Shown one piece after another: positions 1-8,116 of a stretch of DNA of 64,000 nucleotides. The notes beneath the pieces were generated by a model, which worked only from the letters and a program-made list of their open reading frames with translations, was not told the origin of the DNA and made no database searches. Location: the NCBI RefSeq assembly GCF_018403685.1, contig NZ_BOVK01000024.1, forward strand, positions 39,861 to 103,860, read 5' to 3'. Origin of the DNA: Xylanibacillus composti. GTDB lineage: Bacteria > Bacillota > Bacilli > Paenibacillales > K13. Numbering within the stretch: the stretch's first letter is position 1; every line of letters begins with the position of its first letter. The position numbers and the translations under genes were made by a program.

Positions 1-27
1 AATCACGAAGAAGGGAGAGGATGGTTC

Positions 28-1440
28 GTGAGGAAGAAGAAGTTGTTTGTACGGTGGACTATAGGATTTGTTGTCATGTTGATGGTATTCGCTTCTGTCA
101 ATGTGTCTGCGGAATCCCCAGAATCGCAATTTGGGTATTATACTGTTTTGAAGAGCAGACACGTAACCTACGATAATTTTATAAGACAAGTACAGCAACG
201 AGGTCTGGAATTGGTTTACGAGATTAGGGAAATCGATATTTATCAATTGCGGGGGACGGCTGACCAAATTCGGCTACTGGGACAATCCACGTCTGTTGAA
301 AATTACAACAGATCAGTACGAGCTGTGGAGCCGTCTTTTTCGCCGATGACGGCACCGCGAAGCGTCGACCTGCCGGAGCTTTGGGAGCTGCAGTGGGACA
401 TGCACGAATTGACGAACCAGGGAAGCAGCTACCAAGTGTATGCGGGATCTCCACATGTTGTGGTCGGCATCGTGGATTCGGGGCTTGCGATCAACCATCC
501 AGATTTGGCCGCCAACGTTCGCCAAGGCTCGAAAAATCTGGTTCCGGCAGGCGGGTTCAGGGGGACAGAGCCCAATGAGACAGGTGCAGCGGACAGGCTT
601 GCGGATTTGACCGGGCACGGCACCCACACGGCCGGACAAGTTGCCGCGAACGGATTGATGAAGGGGGTTGCGCCGAATACCGGCATTCGCGCCTACCGCG
701 TATTCGGTTCCACATCTGCCGAGACGGTGTGGGTGCTGAAAGCGATCGTCGAAGCTGCCAAGGATAATGTGGATGTGATCAATCTGAGTTTGGGCAGCTA
801 TCTAATTAAAGGCAAGACCTTTAGCGCGGATGGCAAAGGCAATCAAGACTTGGTCGAGATCGAAGGGTATCGCAGAGCGATTAACTATGCGCGAAGGGCT
901 GGTTCTGTCATTGTGGCCGCTGTAGGCAACGACGGCATCAACGAACGCGACAGGAAACAGTTTCGCGCGTGGATGCAAGCCAAGCTGGCGGAAGACGGCG
1001 TTCGCTTCACCGGCAATGTCTATGACGTGCCAGCTGCGCTGCCGGGGGTAGTCACCGTAAGTTCGGTAGGACCAACCGGCCAACTGTCTTCCTTCTCGAA
1101 CTACGGGAATGGATTGATCGATATAGCAGCGCCAGGCGGGGATACCCGGTATCTGGAGCAATATGGAATGGAACGGTGGCTGGCGGAAGGCTGGTATCAG
1201 AAGGAGTTGATTCTCAGCACGGCCCCGAACGGCGCTTATTTCTTCTCGTCAGGCACTTCCGCCGCTACGCCGAAAGTTTCGGGCGCACTGGCGCTAATTA
1301 TAGGCAAATACGGGTATCAGAAAAATCCGGGTGTTGCGGAGCGCCATCTGTTCCAATATGGCGTTGACCGTTCGAAGGGCCGGGACAAGGCGTATTTCGG
1401 CAACGGCCACTTGAACGTGTATCAAGCCGTTAGCCGTTAG
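28..1440 (+). CDS. lanP: Secreted S8 subtilisin-like protease, candidate lanthipeptide leader-trimming protease (LanP)
   Basis: This 470-residue protein is a secreted subtilase. It begins at GTG 28, seven bases after a strong GAAGGGAGAGG ribosome site; the ATG at 21 is out of frame. Residues 1-28 form a signal peptide (RKKK, a hydrophobic core, then VSA). Residues 35-105 look like an inhibitor-type propeptide. The catalytic residues are D150 (GIVDSG), H197 (GHGTHTAG), oxyanion N301 (AVGND) and S411 (SGTSAATP), so it should be active. In two-peptide lantibiotics such as lichenicidin, an S8 protease (LicP) removes a few residues left on the beta peptide after LanT cleavage. The position beside the precursor genes suggests the same job, probably trimming between AGAG and SSWPC. 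The locus may continue upstream of the window. A general extracellular protease is the alternative. Confidence 0.87.
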   Translation: MRKKKLFVRWTIGFVVMLMVFASVNVSAESPESQFGYYTVLKSRHVTYDNFIRQVQQRGLELVYEIREIDIYQLRGTADQIRLLGQSTSVENYNRSVRAVEPSFSPMTAPRSVDLPELWELQWDMHELTNQGSSYQVYAGSPHVVVGIVDSGLAINHPDLAANVRQGSKNLVPAGGFRGTEPNETGAADRLADLTGHGTHTAGQVAANGLMKGVAPNTGIRAYRVFGSTSAETVWVLKAIVEAAKDNVDVINLSLGSYLIKGKTFSADGKGNQDLVEIEGYRRAINYARRAGSVIVAAVGNDGINERDRKQFRAWMQAKLAEDGVRFTGNVYDVPAALPGVVTVSSVGPTGQLSSFSNYGNGLIDIAAPGGDTRYLEQYGMERWLAEGWYQKELILSTAPNGAYFFSSGTSAATPKVSGALALIIGKYGYQKNPGVAERHLFQYGVDRSKGRDKAYFGNGHLNVYQAVSR

Positions 1441-1454
1441 AGAGGTAGACGCGA

Positions 1455-2081
1455 ATGATGAGGGGACACAAAAAAGTCGTCAAAATCATCATGAGCTATG
1501 CGTCTATTGTATTTGGCCTGAAGCATATCATTGAACAGTTCGAATTCATCGAGAGAGTAACGCTCAGCAACGGGTTGGAGCCGTGTGCCGTTGAACGGCT
1601 GAGGCCAGACATCCTGCTTCTGGAAGACACGATCGCCTATGCTCACGCACAGAAGCTGGCAGAATGGAAAAGCAGTCGGGTCGTTGATCATATTATTGTT
1701 TTATATGACAAAGACAAAGATTTGAGGGTAGACGAGTTGTGGAAATGTCACATTGTCAGTTACCTGCCCTTTCACTCCAATCCGAAGCAATTGATGCTTG
1801 CGCTCGAAGGCGAACTTTGCGGATTTTCCGTCATGCCTGTCCATATGGCCAAGCAGGTGGAGGTCAGCCAATCCTTACGCAGTCCCTCCTCCATGTTGAC
1901 CGAAAACGAGCAGCAGGTACTGGAGCAAGTCGCGGCAGGGCGCACGAATACGGAAATCGCCCGGATGATGCATCTTAGCGTGCGCACAGTGGAGACGCAT
2001 TTGAATAAAATCTATCGCAAGCTCGGTGCTCGCAATCGAGTGGAGGCCGTTTGCAAATATATTCAAAGCACGGCGCCATAA
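1455..2081 (+). CDS. LuxR-family regulator with a degenerate receiver domain
   Basis: This 208-residue DNA-binding regulator has an N-terminal receiver-like half and a clear C-terminal LuxR/GerE helix-turn-helix (about residues 142-205; LTENEQQVLEQVAAGRTNTEIA and VRTVETHLNKIYRKLGARNR). The receiver half keeps a PDILLLED strand where the phosphorylated Asp would lie. It lacks the N-terminal acidic pair and has VSYLPF where the conserved Lys is expected, so it may not be phosphorylated in the usual way. No histidine kinase adjoins it. It starts 14 bases after lanP, probably in the same transcript, and is followed by a strong terminator. It is the likely activator of the lanthipeptide operon. 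The start is ATG 1455 or ATG 1458; the ribosome site is weak (AGAGG). Confidence 0.85.
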   Translation: MMRGHKKVVKIIMSYASIVFGLKHIIEQFEFIERVTLSNGLEPCAVERLRPDILLLEDTIAYAHAQKLAEWKSSRVVDHIIVLYDKDKDLRVDELWKCHIVSYLPFHSNPKQLMLALEGELCGFSVMPVHMAKQVEVSQSLRSPSSMLTENEQQVLEQVAAGRTNTEIARMMHLSVRTVETHLNKIYRKLGARNRVEAVCKYIQSTAP

Positions 2082-2103
2082 GCCTGACTGCAAGCCTGAC
2101 CGT

Positions 2104-2151
2104 AAGCCTGAAACAAGAGACCTGAACGGTCCTTGTCTTCAGGCTTTTTTT
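2104..2151 (+). terminator. Rho-independent terminator after the LuxR regulator
   Basis: AAGCCTGAA pairs with TTCAGGCTT, enclosing a second stem (ACAAG-GACC with GGTC-TTGT). A run of seven T follows. It separates the lanP-luxR transcript from the precursor operon. Confidence 0.9.
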
Positions 2152-2164
2152 GACGTGCCGCGCT

Positions 2165-2235
2165 AGTATGTGGAAATCCGCAAGGGAAGTATGTGGACTT
2201 CCCGGATAGGCGGTCATGGGGGAGTCCATTAAGAT
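2165..2235 (+). promoter_or_regulatory. Candidate activator site and promoter of the lanthipeptide operon
   Basis: The decamer AGTATGTGGA occurs at 2165-2174 and 2188-2197, 23 bp apart. The second copy lies inside a perfect inverted repeat, GGGAAGT-N6-ACTTCCC, at 2184-2203. A weak -10 (TAAGAT, 2230-2235) follows, and no good -35 is visible at the proper spacing. That layout suggests an activator-dependent promoter for the beta precursor operon. Binding by the neighbouring LuxR-type protein is inferred. Confidence 0.5.
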
Positions 2236-2294
2236 AAAACAAAGAGAACAACAATGGACCGGGTTGACCTGCTTGATGAAAGGAGGTGAAACTC

Positions 2295-2474
2295 ATGAAG
2301 GCTTTGGAAATGATCGGTGAAGTCAATGAAGCAGAATTGATGGAACTGGCAGGCGCCGGGGAAGTCGAGCAGCGCAGCTCGTGGCCTTGCGCCATTACGC
2401 CGCCGGTAATCATTTATACGATCCAGGATTCCAGCAATTCTTGCCCGACGACTGCGTGTTCTTCGAGATGCTAA
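2295..2474 (+). CDS. lanA2: Beta precursor peptide of a two-peptide class II lantibiotic
   Basis: This 59-residue precursor is translated from ATG 2295, eight bases after AGGAGG. A GTG at 2286 lies inside the ribosome site and an in-frame stop at 2277 rules out a longer leader. The leader ends EVNEAELMELAGAG, close to the haloduracin beta leader end (EVNEKEMSSLAGSG). The core begins SSWPC and ends CPTTACSSRC, matching the haloduracin beta (TTWPC, CPTTKCTSQC) and lichenicidin beta cores as I remember them. LanT should cut after G22, and EVEQR (23-27) would then be trimmed by LanP, as DVHAQ is in haloduracin. The leader before the cut is only 22 residues. The segment between the first two core Cys is 17 residues with a Pro-Pro pair, against 9 in haloduracin beta. 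The four Cys at 32, 50, 55 and 59 can form (methyl)lanthionines with nearby Ser/Thr. Confidence 0.93.
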   Translation: MKALEMIGEVNEAELMELAGAGEVEQRSSWPCAITPPVIIYTIQDSSNSCPTTACSSRC

Positions 2475-2507
2475 TGTAATCTGATCGGTAGAAAGGTGGG
2501 GATATCT

Positions 2508-5500
2508 ATGGTTACTCTCAAATCGGAACATCCGTACAGGAGGGCCTCTTATGTTTCGGAGCGAATCCCGGTCGCCGCCGACCATGCCCGTCCGGCAGAC
2601 TGTTCGGCAGAGCTGGCTTCCTGGATGGCCAAGTCCAGGGCGACCGAGGAAGAATTCGAAACAAGGCTAAAATCGAAGGGATTGAGCCTGCAGGAGTTCA
2701 ACCGTTTGCTTGCGAGCAGAGATATCCCCACTACCTCAAATACGGGCTGGATGGAGGAACTCGAGCGTATTCTGAACCATACGCCCGATTCCTGGTTGGC
2801 CCAACATTTACATATGGGGATTGGCGTATTTGTCCTGCCGTTTCTTCATGAATTGACCGACCGGGTACGCCGGTGGTTCCCCGCTGCGGCAGCAGGCAAA
2901 GTACTGTTGGATTCTGTCTTGCAATCCTTGCAGAACAGTCACCTGCGCGATCTGCGCATGGCTGCCGACCGGACAGTTGTCTATGTTTTTCATCAGGCGA
3001 AGGAGCAAGACACGGCCTTGACGATCGAAACTTTCGTGGCACGCCTGGCTGCAGGAACGTCGGAAATCGAGAAGCTGCTTGCGTCCTTCCCTGTACTGGC
3101 CAGAATATTGACGGAAATGACGACCCGCGCGGCGCGCAACAGTAAAGAAATGCTTGAGCGGTTCCTGGACGATTATGACGAATTGGACAAGGTTTATTTC
3201 GGCGGCAGGCGCCCTCGCCTGCAGTCTGTGCAGATGGGGGAAGGCGATTCCCACCAAGACGGGAGAACGGTCGCCACGCTGCAGTTCGACTGCGGCCTGA
3301 AGCTGGTGTACAAGCCCCGTTCGTTGGAAACAGACATCGCTTTGGCCGGATGGCTTCACTGCTTGGGACACCAGGGACTTCGTTATCCGTTGGGCGTTCC
3401 GGCCACTATCGCCAAGCAGCAGTACGGCTGGCAGCAGTTTGTGGAGCATCGGCCTTGCGTGAACGAGGAGGAAGTAAGGCGGTATTACTACCGAATGGGC
3501 GTACTGTGCGGCGTCTTCCTCACGCTGCAATCAACGGACATGCATTATGAGAACATCGTGGCATGCGGCGACATGCCTTACGTTATTGATAACGAAACTT
3601 TGCTGGCCAATAACATTTACGATGAGGAGAAGCTGCATTTCCCCCTATCCCACCTGTACCGCAGCGTCTTGCTATCGGGCCTTGTGCCAACCGGACAGCT
3701 GTTCCAGTCGAGGATTGATTTCGACTTGAGCGGCATCGCCGGAAAACCGGAGCAAACCTCGACGAATATGAAAGGCTGGATATTGCAGCAGGAAGGGACA
3801 GATGAAATCAAATTTGCGGAAGTGCCCTTTGTGACAAAGCAGGCCCAACATCTGGTCAGACTGGAGGGCGAGATCGTAGACCCGGTCAAGTATGTGCCGG
3901 AGATTGGCGAAGGGTTTGCGGACGTTTACCGCATCCTTGCGCGTGATAAAGAAGCGGCGAAGCGGGAAATCCGGGAGCGCTTCGGTCGGTTGACCGGCAG
4001 AGCGCTGCTGCGGCCGACTTACCTGTACGCCCGTTTTTTGACGGCGTCCCAGCATCCGCAATATTTGCAGGACGGCCTGGACCGGGAGAAGCTGCTGGAG
4101 ATGCTGTGGAACATTACCAAAGGCGAAAAAGCGTTTGAGCAGATCGTGCCCGCCGAGATCGCCGATTTGCTCCATCATGATATACCTTATTTCACATTTG
4201 ATGTGAAGGACACGTGCTTGTATACGAGCAGCAAACAGCGGATTCCGGCCGTATTCCGAAAGAGCAGCTTGCAATGGATCGAAGAACGCTTGGATCGGTA
4301 TGGTGAGGAAGACTTGGCGTTCCAACTGCGCCTGTTGAAGTACGCCATTCATTCTGCTCATGTCGGCGGCATGGAGCTGCCCGAAGCAGAGGCGCTGGAT
4401 CATCCGTCCCCAGTCGCATCGGGAAGGCCGTTCGAACCGCTGGCCATGGCATCGGACATTGCCGATTACTTGATCGAGCATCGGTTGGCGGACGATGAAC
4501 ATGCCGCCTGGATCGGACTGAGGAATCATGACAATCAGTTTCGCATGGCCGTGCTGGATTTCTCCATCTATAGCGGCACGCTGGGTATCTCCATGTTTCT
4601 CGGCCTCATGTATGGAGAAACCAAAAATCCGGTCTACAGGGACGCCGCCGTCCAAAATTTCCGATACGTGCTGTCCGTGTTCGACAGGATGGGAGACGAT
4701 GAGCTGCTGCCGTCTGTATTTAACGGCAGGGGAGCGGTTGCATACGCAGGCTTTTTCTTGCATGCGATTTGGGGATTTCCCGAAGCGCGCGAGGCTGCGT
4801 TGGCACAATTGAAGCGGATCGGGTCAGATAGCCAAGCAAGTCATATCCCCGAACATGCAATGAAGAGCGAGACGCAGTCCGAGCTGGACTTTCTAGACGG
4901 TTGCGCGGGCATTGTCACACTAAGCATTCATATATGGGAGAGGTTCCGGGAGCCTCAGGCGCTTGAAGCTGCGCGAATGAGCGGTCAGAGGCTCTGTGGG
5001 TTATTGAGTCGGGAGCGCGTGAATTTAACCGGGTTTGCGCACGGCTCCTCTGGCCTGCTGTATGCGCTTGGCAAGCTGGAGCGGCATGGCCTTCTCCCTG
5101 AGGAAAGCGGCTTCATCCCGGCTCTGCTGCAATTCGAGAACGCGCATTACGACAAGACGAAGGCGAATTGGAAAGATCTGCGAAGCCATGCAGCGGAACC
5201 CTTTGCCGCCCAGTTCTGGTGCCACGGCGCGCCGGGAGTGCTGTTGGGCAGAAGCGAAGGGCACGTAGAGCAAGTAGAGGCGGCGGAGAGGGAGAAGCTG
5301 CTGCGCAGCATAATTGAGCGTACATCGGCGAACCCCCGCCTGTCCTTATGCCATGGCGTATTCGGCAATATTGACATTCTGCTCAGCCTGATGGACAAGC
5401 CCGAGTGGCGGCCGCTCCGGTCTGTCATGGAGGAGGCCGTGTGGCGCTTGGCGGCAAGGCCCGACATTCCGGGCAAGATTCAAGGCATGAAGGAACGGGG

Positions 5501-5657
5501 ACTGGTCGGCTTAATGCTGGGCGTAGCAGGAATCGGATGGACATGCCTGCGGCTTGCCCGGGCCGGATTGCCCTCCGCGTTGACGCTGCAATTTCCCGCG
5601 GAAGCGGCCGGGAGCCTGCGGCCGGAACGATTGTTTGCAGAGGAGGGGGCGCGTTGA
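2508..5657 (+). CDS. lanM2: Class II lanthipeptide synthetase LanM, probably for the beta peptide
   Basis: This bifunctional synthetase (about 1049 residues) dehydrates Ser/Thr through phosphorylation and elimination, then cyclises with Cys. ATG 2508 has GAAAGG twelve bases upstream; an in-frame GTG at 2496 overlaps the ribosome site. The N-terminal DUF4135 dehydratase half shows KLVYKPR (K269), the D344-x-H346-x-x-N349 motif (TDMHYEN) and VIDNETL; most relatives have Leu where this has Asn. The C-terminal LanC-like half has the zinc ligands C905 (WCHGAPG) and C948-H949 (LCHG), plus HGSSG. All catalytic motifs are present, so the enzyme should be active. It lies 33 bases after the beta precursor, which suggests it serves that peptide, since two-peptide systems usually use one LanM per peptide. 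It overlaps lanT by four bases (TTGA). Confidence 0.94.
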   Translation: MVTLKSEHPYRRASYVSERIPVAADHARPADCSAELASWMAKSRATEEEFETRLKSKGLSLQEFNRLLASRDIPTTSNTGWMEELERILNHTPDSWLAQHLHMGIGVFVLPFLHELTDRVRRWFPAAAAGKVLLDSVLQSLQNSHLRDLRMAADRTVVYVFHQAKEQDTALTIETFVARLAAGTSEIEKLLASFPVLARILTEMTTRAARNSKEMLERFLDDYDELDKVYFGGRRPRLQSVQMGEGDSHQDGRTVATLQFDCGLKLVYKPRSLETDIALAGWLHCLGHQGLRYPLGVPATIAKQQYGWQQFVEHRPCVNEEEVRRYYYRMGVLCGVFLTLQSTDMHYENIVACGDMPYVIDNETLLANNIYDEEKLHFPLSHLYRSVLLSGLVPTGQLFQSRIDFDLSGIAGKPEQTSTNMKGWILQQEGTDEIKFAEVPFVTKQAQHLVRLEGEIVDPVKYVPEIGEGFADVYRILARDKEAAKREIRERFGRLTGRALLRPTYLYARFLTASQHPQYLQDGLDREKLLEMLWNITKGEKAFEQIVPAEIADLLHHDIPYFTFDVKDTCLYTSSKQRIPAVFRKSSLQWIEERLDRYGEEDLAFQLRLLKYAIHSAHVGGMELPEAEALDHPSPVASGRPFEPLAMASDIADYLIEHRLADDEHAAWIGLRNHDNQFRMAVLDFSIYSGTLGISMFLGLMYGETKNPVYRDAAVQNFRYVLSVFDRMGDDELLPSVFNGRGAVAYAGFFLHAIWGFPEAREAALAQLKRIGSDSQASHIPEHAMKSETQSELDFLDGCAGIVTLSIHIWERFREPQALEAARMSGQRLCGLLSRERVNLTGFAHGSSGLLYALGKLERHGLLPEESGFIPALLQFENAHYDKTKANWKDLRSHAAEPFAAQFWCHGAPGVLLGRSEGHVEQVEAAEREKLLRSIIERTSANPRLSLCHGVFGNIDILLSLMDKPEWRPLRSVMEEAVWRLAARPDIPGKIQGMKERGLVGLMLGVAGIGWTCLRLARAGLPSALTLQFPAEAAGSLRPERLFAEEGAR

Positions 5658-7858
5658 GGCCGAAGCGAAAAGTTCCGTTTATCGAACAGATGAGCCAGAC
5701 GGAATGCGGCATTGCCTGTATGGCCATGCTCAGCGCCTACTACGGCAAACATGTGACCCTGTTCGAGCTGCGCGATCGCATCGGCAGCGGCAGAGACGGC
5801 AGCACTTTGTACGAACTGAAGCGATTAGGCGAGGACCTCGGCTTCGAAGCCAAATGCTACAAAGTCGAAGACCTGAACATATTGAGGCAGATCGACGAGC
5901 CGGTTATCTGCTTCTGGGAGCAGAAGCATTATGTCGTTCTCGAGAAAATCAGCCGGGATTACTTCCACATTCTGGACCCGGCACAAGGCAGGATGAAGCT
6001 GGACAAAGACGAATTCAACCGTCTATTCTCCCGCTATGTGCTGTACGGGAAGCCAGGACCCGCATTTCAGAAGCAAAAGCCGAAGAGTCTCTGGAAGCCT
6101 TACTTGATGTTGTTATGGCAAAAGCCGAAGCTGCTCGCCTTTATGCTGGGTGCCAATCTGCTGCTTCAGTCGTTTGTCTTGGTCACTCCCATCATGGTGC
6201 AGCAGCTGATTGATAATTTCGTTGTGAAGCAGAATATCGGGGACATGCACATATATCTGATCGGCATGACCGTGGCGCTCGGTTTGTACTTCGCCTTTTC
6301 TCTAATTAAGAACGAGGCAGCCATACAAGTGTTCAAGCATTTGGATCAGGCGATGTCCTGGGAGTACTTTCGCCATCTGCTTGCCATTCCCTATAACTTT
6401 TTTCAAATACGCAGCACCGGGGACATCATGTACCGTTTCTCTAATTTACGGTCCATTCGCCTCATTCTTTCCAACCAAGTCATGAAGAGTGTGCTGGACG
6501 CCATCCTGTTCCTGGTCATTATCGGATATATGCTGGCCCAATCGATGCATTTGTCCCTGTATGTGTTTCTCTTTGCCGGTTTGCTCTACCTGGGCATTCA
6601 ACTGCTGAGGCCGCACCTGCATGAAGCAAGCCGCAGCGAACTGTCCAAAGACACGAAGCTATTCTCCTATCAGAACGAATCTGTATCCGGTATTTTGAAC
6701 GTGAAAATTTCCGGGGCCGAGCAGACGGTATCCGAGCGATGGAAGTCGCATTATCAGGATTTCGTTAAAGCGTTCGTTGTCCGGGAGCGACTGTATGGCG
6801 TGCTGAACGCATTCTCCGGCGGGCTTGCCTTGTACATGCCCTTGTTTATCATCTGGATCGGCGCCCGCCAGGTTGCTGCCGGAGGGTTGTCGCTGGGCGA
6901 GCTGATCGCCTTTCAATCCATAGCCATTTACTTCATCAGTACGGCCAACTCTCTCATTTTGTCACTGGAAACCTTTTATCAGCTTAAGGTGTATTTGCGG
7001 AGAATCCGCGATGTGGTCGATACGCCCCGCGAAGTGCCCGAAGGGCAGGCGCTGCGCCGGATTGAACTGAATGGAGAGATTGTCTTCGACCAGGTCTCGT
7101 TCTCCTATACGCCTTACGCCAAGCCGGTGTTGAGAGACATGAGCTTTCGCATCCGGAACGGGCAAAAAGTTGCCATTATCGGCGCGTCCGGGTCGGGCAA
7201 GAGCACGCTCGCCAATTTGCTGGTTGGCCTGTACCAGCCGAGCGCCGGCGCCGTATACTATGGGCCGCATCGCCTGGAAGAGCTCGATAAGCCGCATATT
7301 CGCAAACAAATGGGGATCGTCAACCAGCAGCCATTTCTATACAATCAATCCATATACGACAATATCAAAGGCAACAATGCGCACGTGACGATGGACGATA
7401 TTGTGCGGGCCGCCATGGTGGCGCAAATTCACGAGGAAATCATGGCCATGCCCATGCGATACGAGACCATCTTGTCCGAGAACGGGCAAAACTTGTCCGG
7501 CGGTCAAAGACAGCGGTTGGCAATCGCCAGAGCGCTTGTCCATTCGCCAAGAATCATCGTGTTCGACGAGGCTACCAACGCCTTGGACAGCATCAACGAG
7601 AAGAAGATCGACGACTACTTGGCGCAGCTGCAATGTACGCGCATCGTCATTGCGCACCGGTTGTCCACGATCATGGACGCCGATCAAATCCTAGTCCTGT
7701 CGCAAGGAGAAATTGTGGAGAGGGGCACACATGAACAATTGAGACGAACGAGCGGATATTACCGAAGGCTGATAGAAGCCTATCGTGACATGGACATGAA
7801 AGGAGGTGAATCCAATGATGAATCAAGGTTTGAAAAACCCGTACTCCAGAACTCATAA
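5654..7858 (+). CDS. lanT: Lanthipeptide exporter LanT: C39 peptidase fused to ABC transporter
   Basis: This 734-residue membrane protein removes leaders at double-glycine-type sites and exports the modified peptides. TTG 5654 is chosen as the start: it overlaps the lanM2 stop and has GAGGAGGGGG just upstream. The open frame upstream of it has no family similarity. The C39 domain has C18 (QTECG), H92 (KHYVV) and D108 (ILDPAQG). About six membrane helices lie in residues 150-430. The ATPase has Walker A GASGSGKST (from 510), LSGGQRQR, Walker B IIVFDEATNALDS and the H-loop IAHRLST. It is the only exporter in the locus, so it probably handles both AGAG (beta) and VSGA (alpha) cleavage sites. Its last 44 bases overlap the alpha precursor gene in another frame. 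Confidence 0.94.
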   Translation: MRPKRKVPFIEQMSQTECGIACMAMLSAYYGKHVTLFELRDRIGSGRDGSTLYELKRLGEDLGFEAKCYKVEDLNILRQIDEPVICFWEQKHYVVLEKISRDYFHILDPAQGRMKLDKDEFNRLFSRYVLYGKPGPAFQKQKPKSLWKPYLMLLWQKPKLLAFMLGANLLLQSFVLVTPIMVQQLIDNFVVKQNIGDMHIYLIGMTVALGLYFAFSLIKNEAAIQVFKHLDQAMSWEYFRHLLAIPYNFFQIRSTGDIMYRFSNLRSIRLILSNQVMKSVLDAILFLVIIGYMLAQSMHLSLYVFLFAGLLYLGIQLLRPHLHEASRSELSKDTKLFSYQNESVSGILNVKISGAEQTVSERWKSHYQDFVKAFVVRERLYGVLNAFSGGLALYMPLFIIWIGARQVAAGGLSLGELIAFQSIAIYFISTANSLILSLETFYQLKVYLRRIRDVVDTPREVPEGQALRRIELNGEIVFDQVSFSYTPYAKPVLRDMSFRIRNGQKVAIIGASGSGKSTLANLLVGLYQPSAGAVYYGPHRLEELDKPHIRKQMGIVNQQPFLYNQSIYDNIKGNNAHVTMDDIVRAAMVAQIHEEIMAMPMRYETILSENGQNLSGGQRQRLAIARALVHSPRIIVFDEATNALDSINEKKIDDYLAQLQCTRIVIAHRLSTIMDADQILVLSQGEIVERGTHEQLRRTSGYYRRLIEAYRDMDMKGGESNDESRFEKPVLQNS

Positions 7859-8051
7859 TGCCCAATTGCCGATCGAGAATCCTCTTGTTGAATTGAAGGA
7901 GGACGAGCTGCTGCAAGTGAGCGGCGCAGCGGAAGAGCGCTGGTTAGAAGTGATCATTTCGGGTGTCGCATGTGCTGCAGCCAGCTACTTCATGGGCAAT
8001 CCGGGACATATGTGCACACTGACTGTTGAGTGCCAGCGTTCCTGCAACTAA
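7815..8051 (+). CDS. lanA1: Alpha precursor peptide of the two-peptide lantibiotic
   Basis: This 78-residue precursor starts at ATG 7815, eight bases after AAAGGAGG. The GTG at 7806 lies in the ribosome site; ATG 7818 is also possible. The leader contains SRTHN and ELKEDELLQVSGA and probably ends at A38, by analogy with haloduracin alpha (VNGA). The C-terminus CTLTVECQRSCN matches haloduracin alpha (CTLTVECMPSCN) and the lipid II-binding CTxTxEC motif of mersacidin-like peptides. S57 to C67 has nine intervening residues with GNPG, as in haloduracin and lichenicidin alpha. C53-AAA-S57 resembles the lichenicidin C-AIL-S arrangement, and S49-GVA-C53 could form an N-terminal ring. The core (about 40 residues) starts with an unusual charged stretch, AEERWLEVIISG. 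The gene lies inside the lanT 3' end, so translational coupling is likely. Confidence 0.94.
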   Translation: MMNQGLKNPYSRTHNAQLPIENPLVELKEDELLQVSGAAEERWLEVIISGVACAAASYFMGNPGHMCTLTVECQRSCN

Positions 8052-8063
8052 TCGCGCAAAACC

Positions 8064-8094
8064 GGGGAGAGACGAGCATGCCTTGTCTCTCTCC
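8064..8094 (+). promoter_or_regulatory. Stable RNA hairpin between the alpha precursor and its LanM
   Basis: GGGGAGAGAC (8064-8073) pairs with GTCTCTCTCC (8085-8094) through ten pairs, one of them G-U, around an 11-nt loop. No T run follows. It could protect the precursor mRNA end or attenuate read-through into lanM1, which would keep precursor in excess over enzyme. The effect is inferred. Confidence 0.65.
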
Positions 8095-8116
8095 AATCAT
8101 GACAGGAGGTGAATGC

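Noticed and set aside
5405..5653. N-terminal extension of LanT inside the lanM2 3' end.
   Set aside because: The extension has no C39-family similarity, while TTG 5654 has an ideal ribosome site and gives a normal-length LanT.
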